64,000 nucleotides of DNA from Owenia fusiformis (Eukaryota; Annelida; Polychaeta; Sabellida; Oweniidae). The DNA lies in assembly GCA_903813345.2 (NCBI GenBank), contig CAIIXF020000005.1, positions 28,399,375 to 28,463,374 of the forward strand. The letters are read 5' to 3'. Below are positions 61,901 through 64,000 of the stretch, in pieces. Each line of letters begins with the position of its first letter. Within the stretch, counting starts at the first letter, position 1. Below the pieces are notes generated by a model. The model searched no databases, was not told the DNA's origin, and saw only the letters and a program-made list of their open reading frames with translations. The position numbers were made by a program, and so were the translations under genes.

Positions 61901-64000
61901 TCTCTTTTGAAAGCCCTGGGGCATTTTTTATTATTACTATTTAAACCAGGGGCATTATTATTATTATTTAAAAAATATTTATTCTGCAAATCACTAGTAT
62001 AATAGAACATTTTAATGAGTGTATTTTAATGAAGTACCTCAAAAAACAAAACAAAAAGAAGCTTATTGAAGAATGTCATGAACAATTTTCCTATTTTGTT
62101 TCATTAAGATACATTGTAATGTAATAAGATGTCCCTCCTCAAGATATTCAACAATTTAGATTGTCAATCAACAAACACACTGCCATCACAGTCACCAACA
62201 TTTTCATATGAAATGGACCATCATTTTTAAATTTGGCTTCACTGTTTTCTTCCCCTGCCTAACATACACACTGTGTGGTTGTTAAGTTGTACACATGGTC
62301 AATCTTCTCAATATCTCTAGATGTGATTATGATGTTCTTGGCGAACTAAAAAGATAATATCCATTATATAAATAAATATCCATATAAATATTCTAAAAAC
62401 CTTTGCAAAATACCTATCTGTTAAAGAGTGATTATCCACTCCACTTTGAACAAAGATTGTGAATACTTATTGTTTAAGATTAAAACAAATGCATCCAGGA
62501 TGTGATGGTTTTCATGACAAATTCTGGAATTCTATCAAGATTTATTCTTGCTAATTGCTTTTATGGGGGGGGGGCTTTTATTATTTTTATTTATTTATTT
62601 TTTATTATTGCAGGCCTGGTTTACAAACAAGCGACACATCTACAAGTCTAACAAGACATCCTTTATGCTGACATACAAAAAGATCAAGGATAAAGCCAAG
62701 TTCAAGAAATGGCTGGATGACAAAACAATCCCAGATGACCTAGGTGTGAAAGCAGACAGCACGACCAATGGGAATCAATGGGAAAACACTGACAATTTGG
62801 AACCAAATCTTGGGTCCACTTCGAATGAGAATGATGATACTTTACCACTGGGTGACCTCACTAATGTGTATTGTGTAAACAAATATGTGTACCCTAAATT
62901 TCAAGAAGCACCACCAATAAAAGATAACACACAATACTTTAAGCATGACACACCAATGCCAAAGGATAATACACCAATACTAATGCAAGACACACCAAGA
63001 CCAAAGTTTGAAATCCTACAACAATCACATGGCAGACTTCAAGTAAAGACTGACCCGACCATATATGTCCCCACCATACATAGAAAAACAAACACAGTTG
63101 AGTACTACAAGCAAAATGCCAAAGAACCCAACACAGGAATACATTCCACTGCAAAGACAGTTAAATATAATCACGATAAGTACTTGAAGTATGTAGATCT
63201 TCTTGATGGCTTCAGTAAAAATATAGAGGATGATCTGGATTTAATAGATGCAGATGAAAACTCATTTGAAGAACGCTATCCCATGCAAGATGTTGCACAT
63301 TCAAAGGATATAACTCAGAACAATGACATAAACAACTATCAAATGAGCCAAAGTGTTGATCATCAAGAAGTATTTAATTTTGATGCAAAAACAAAGATTG
63401 ATGATCTACAAATCCACAATCAGTATTTGAATAAAAATGCTGGACAACTACCTTTAGTTGTTGATCTAAATTTCAGTCAAAAATATCAAAGTCCTGGTCA
63501 AATGTATCAAAATCTTGGTCAATATCAAAATTCTGGTCAGTTATATCAAAAGCCTTGTCACCCATATCAGAGTTCTGGTCAGTCATATCAAAATCCTGAC
63601 CAGTCATATCAAAACACTCACTTATCATACCAAAATCCTGGTCAGTCATTTCAAAGTCCTATTCAGCCTTATCAAAATTTTGGTAACGGCCATCAAAGTC
63701 CTATTCAGTCATGTCAAAATCTTGGTCAGCTCTATCAAAGTCCCAATCAGTCATATCCAAATCCTTATCAGTCATATCAAAGTCCCAGTCAGTTATATCA
63801 AAATCCTGGTCAATCATCTCAAAACATTGGGCACATTAACCCATCATATGATCAACATGGATGGCCTTCATCTTGTGACTTCTATACCTGGTACCATCCC
63901 GACTCAAACGCTGATACCACAGACAGACGTAGAAATGTCTCTGCGCCAGGATGGGTTGGATGTCAATATAGAACTGATTTGGCACGCCACTCAAAGTTTA
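58960..64000 (+). CDS. Divergent homeobox transcription factor with Q-rich and heptad-repeat tracts (3' end beyond window)
   Basis: Exons 58960-59143, 59937-60553, 61601-61702 and 62614 to beyond 64000, phases 1, 0, 0. Exon 2 has a nuclear-localisation run (PPPRKRRC), a Gln/Met/Pro-rich tract (MSQ, QPM units) and the start of the homeodomain (KPRKKLVF..KKKTNAKDNRKQEQ). Exons 3-4 complete it: ALMLYEGFLENQTPTEPQL, KLSNATGLSPKHIK, AWFTNKRHIYKS. Aligned to the 60-residue numbering, L16, F20, L40, W48, F49, N51 and R53 are all present; R5 is Lys. No TALE insertion, paired, POU or zinc-finger partner is visible, and I cannot assign a class. The last exon adds an acidic region and 17 YQ(N/S)PGQS heptads. 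Exon 1 rests only on phase and an open frame; a second donor (59155) would also fit. Confidence 0.82.
63484..63837 (+). repeat. 21-bp tandem repeat encoding YQ(N/S)PGQS heptads
   Basis: Seventeen consecutive units, one shortened to six codons, with consensus Tyr-Gln-Asn/Ser-Pro-Gly-Gln-Ser (YQSPGQM, YQNPDQS, YQNPGQS, YQSPNQS, YQSPSQL). Tyr is replaced by Phe, His, Cys or Ser in four units. The product is a prion-like, aromatic-spaced low-complexity tract. Confidence 0.9.

Overview
This is a gene-sparse, AT-rich (roughly one-third GC) stretch of an invertebrate animal nuclear genome. Genes are split by short GT..AG introns, and introns and spacers are filled with MITEs, Helitron-like tandem-repeat elements with (ACGG)n microsatellites, and LINEs. 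The repeat content and the gene set (chitobiase-type GH20, phase-1 exon-shuffled lectin/PAN receptor, short secreted collagen) suggest a marine lophotrochozoan or non-vertebrate deuterostome. The phylum cannot be fixed from the window alone.

Seven host genes can be modelled with reading-frame-consistent splice junctions. From left to right they are: (1) minus, 61-8807, a 12-exon chitobiase-type GH20 beta-N-acetylhexosaminidase with a decaying five-copy tandem array of one exon; (2) minus, 10056-15692, a single-pass membrane protein with C-type-lectin-like halves, a PAN/apple-like module and a repeat-bearing stalk, all on phase-1 junctions; (3) minus, 19530-41571, a 10-exon TATDN2-type TatD nuclease of about 2,120 residues with an exceptionally long disordered N-terminus; (4) plus, 21667-24766, a small secreted collagen whose exons interleave with exon 9 of the TatD gene on the other strand; (5) minus, 44376-46061, LSM8; (6) plus, 47698-56531, mitochondrial ribosomal protein MRPL2, whose first intron carries a near-complete antisense LINE; (7) plus, 58960 to beyond the window end, a divergent homeobox gene with Q-rich and YQNPGQS-type heptad-repeat tracts.

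The mobile-element layer is substantial. It includes a 5.4-kb LINE with intact ORF1 and two visible ORF2 lesions, a 5'-truncated LINE tail, two families of pearl/HINE-like elements with internal tandem units and 3' hairpins, a 1-kb fold-back element built from two inverted copies of a Tc1/mariner-type transposase tail, an 835-bp fold-back element with TA flanks, and at least four MITE families. The genes are not an operon and show no common pathway. MRPL2 and LSM8 are housekeeping genes in divergent orientation, and the rest are a secreted enzyme, a surface receptor, an extracellular matrix protein, a nuclease and a transcription factor.
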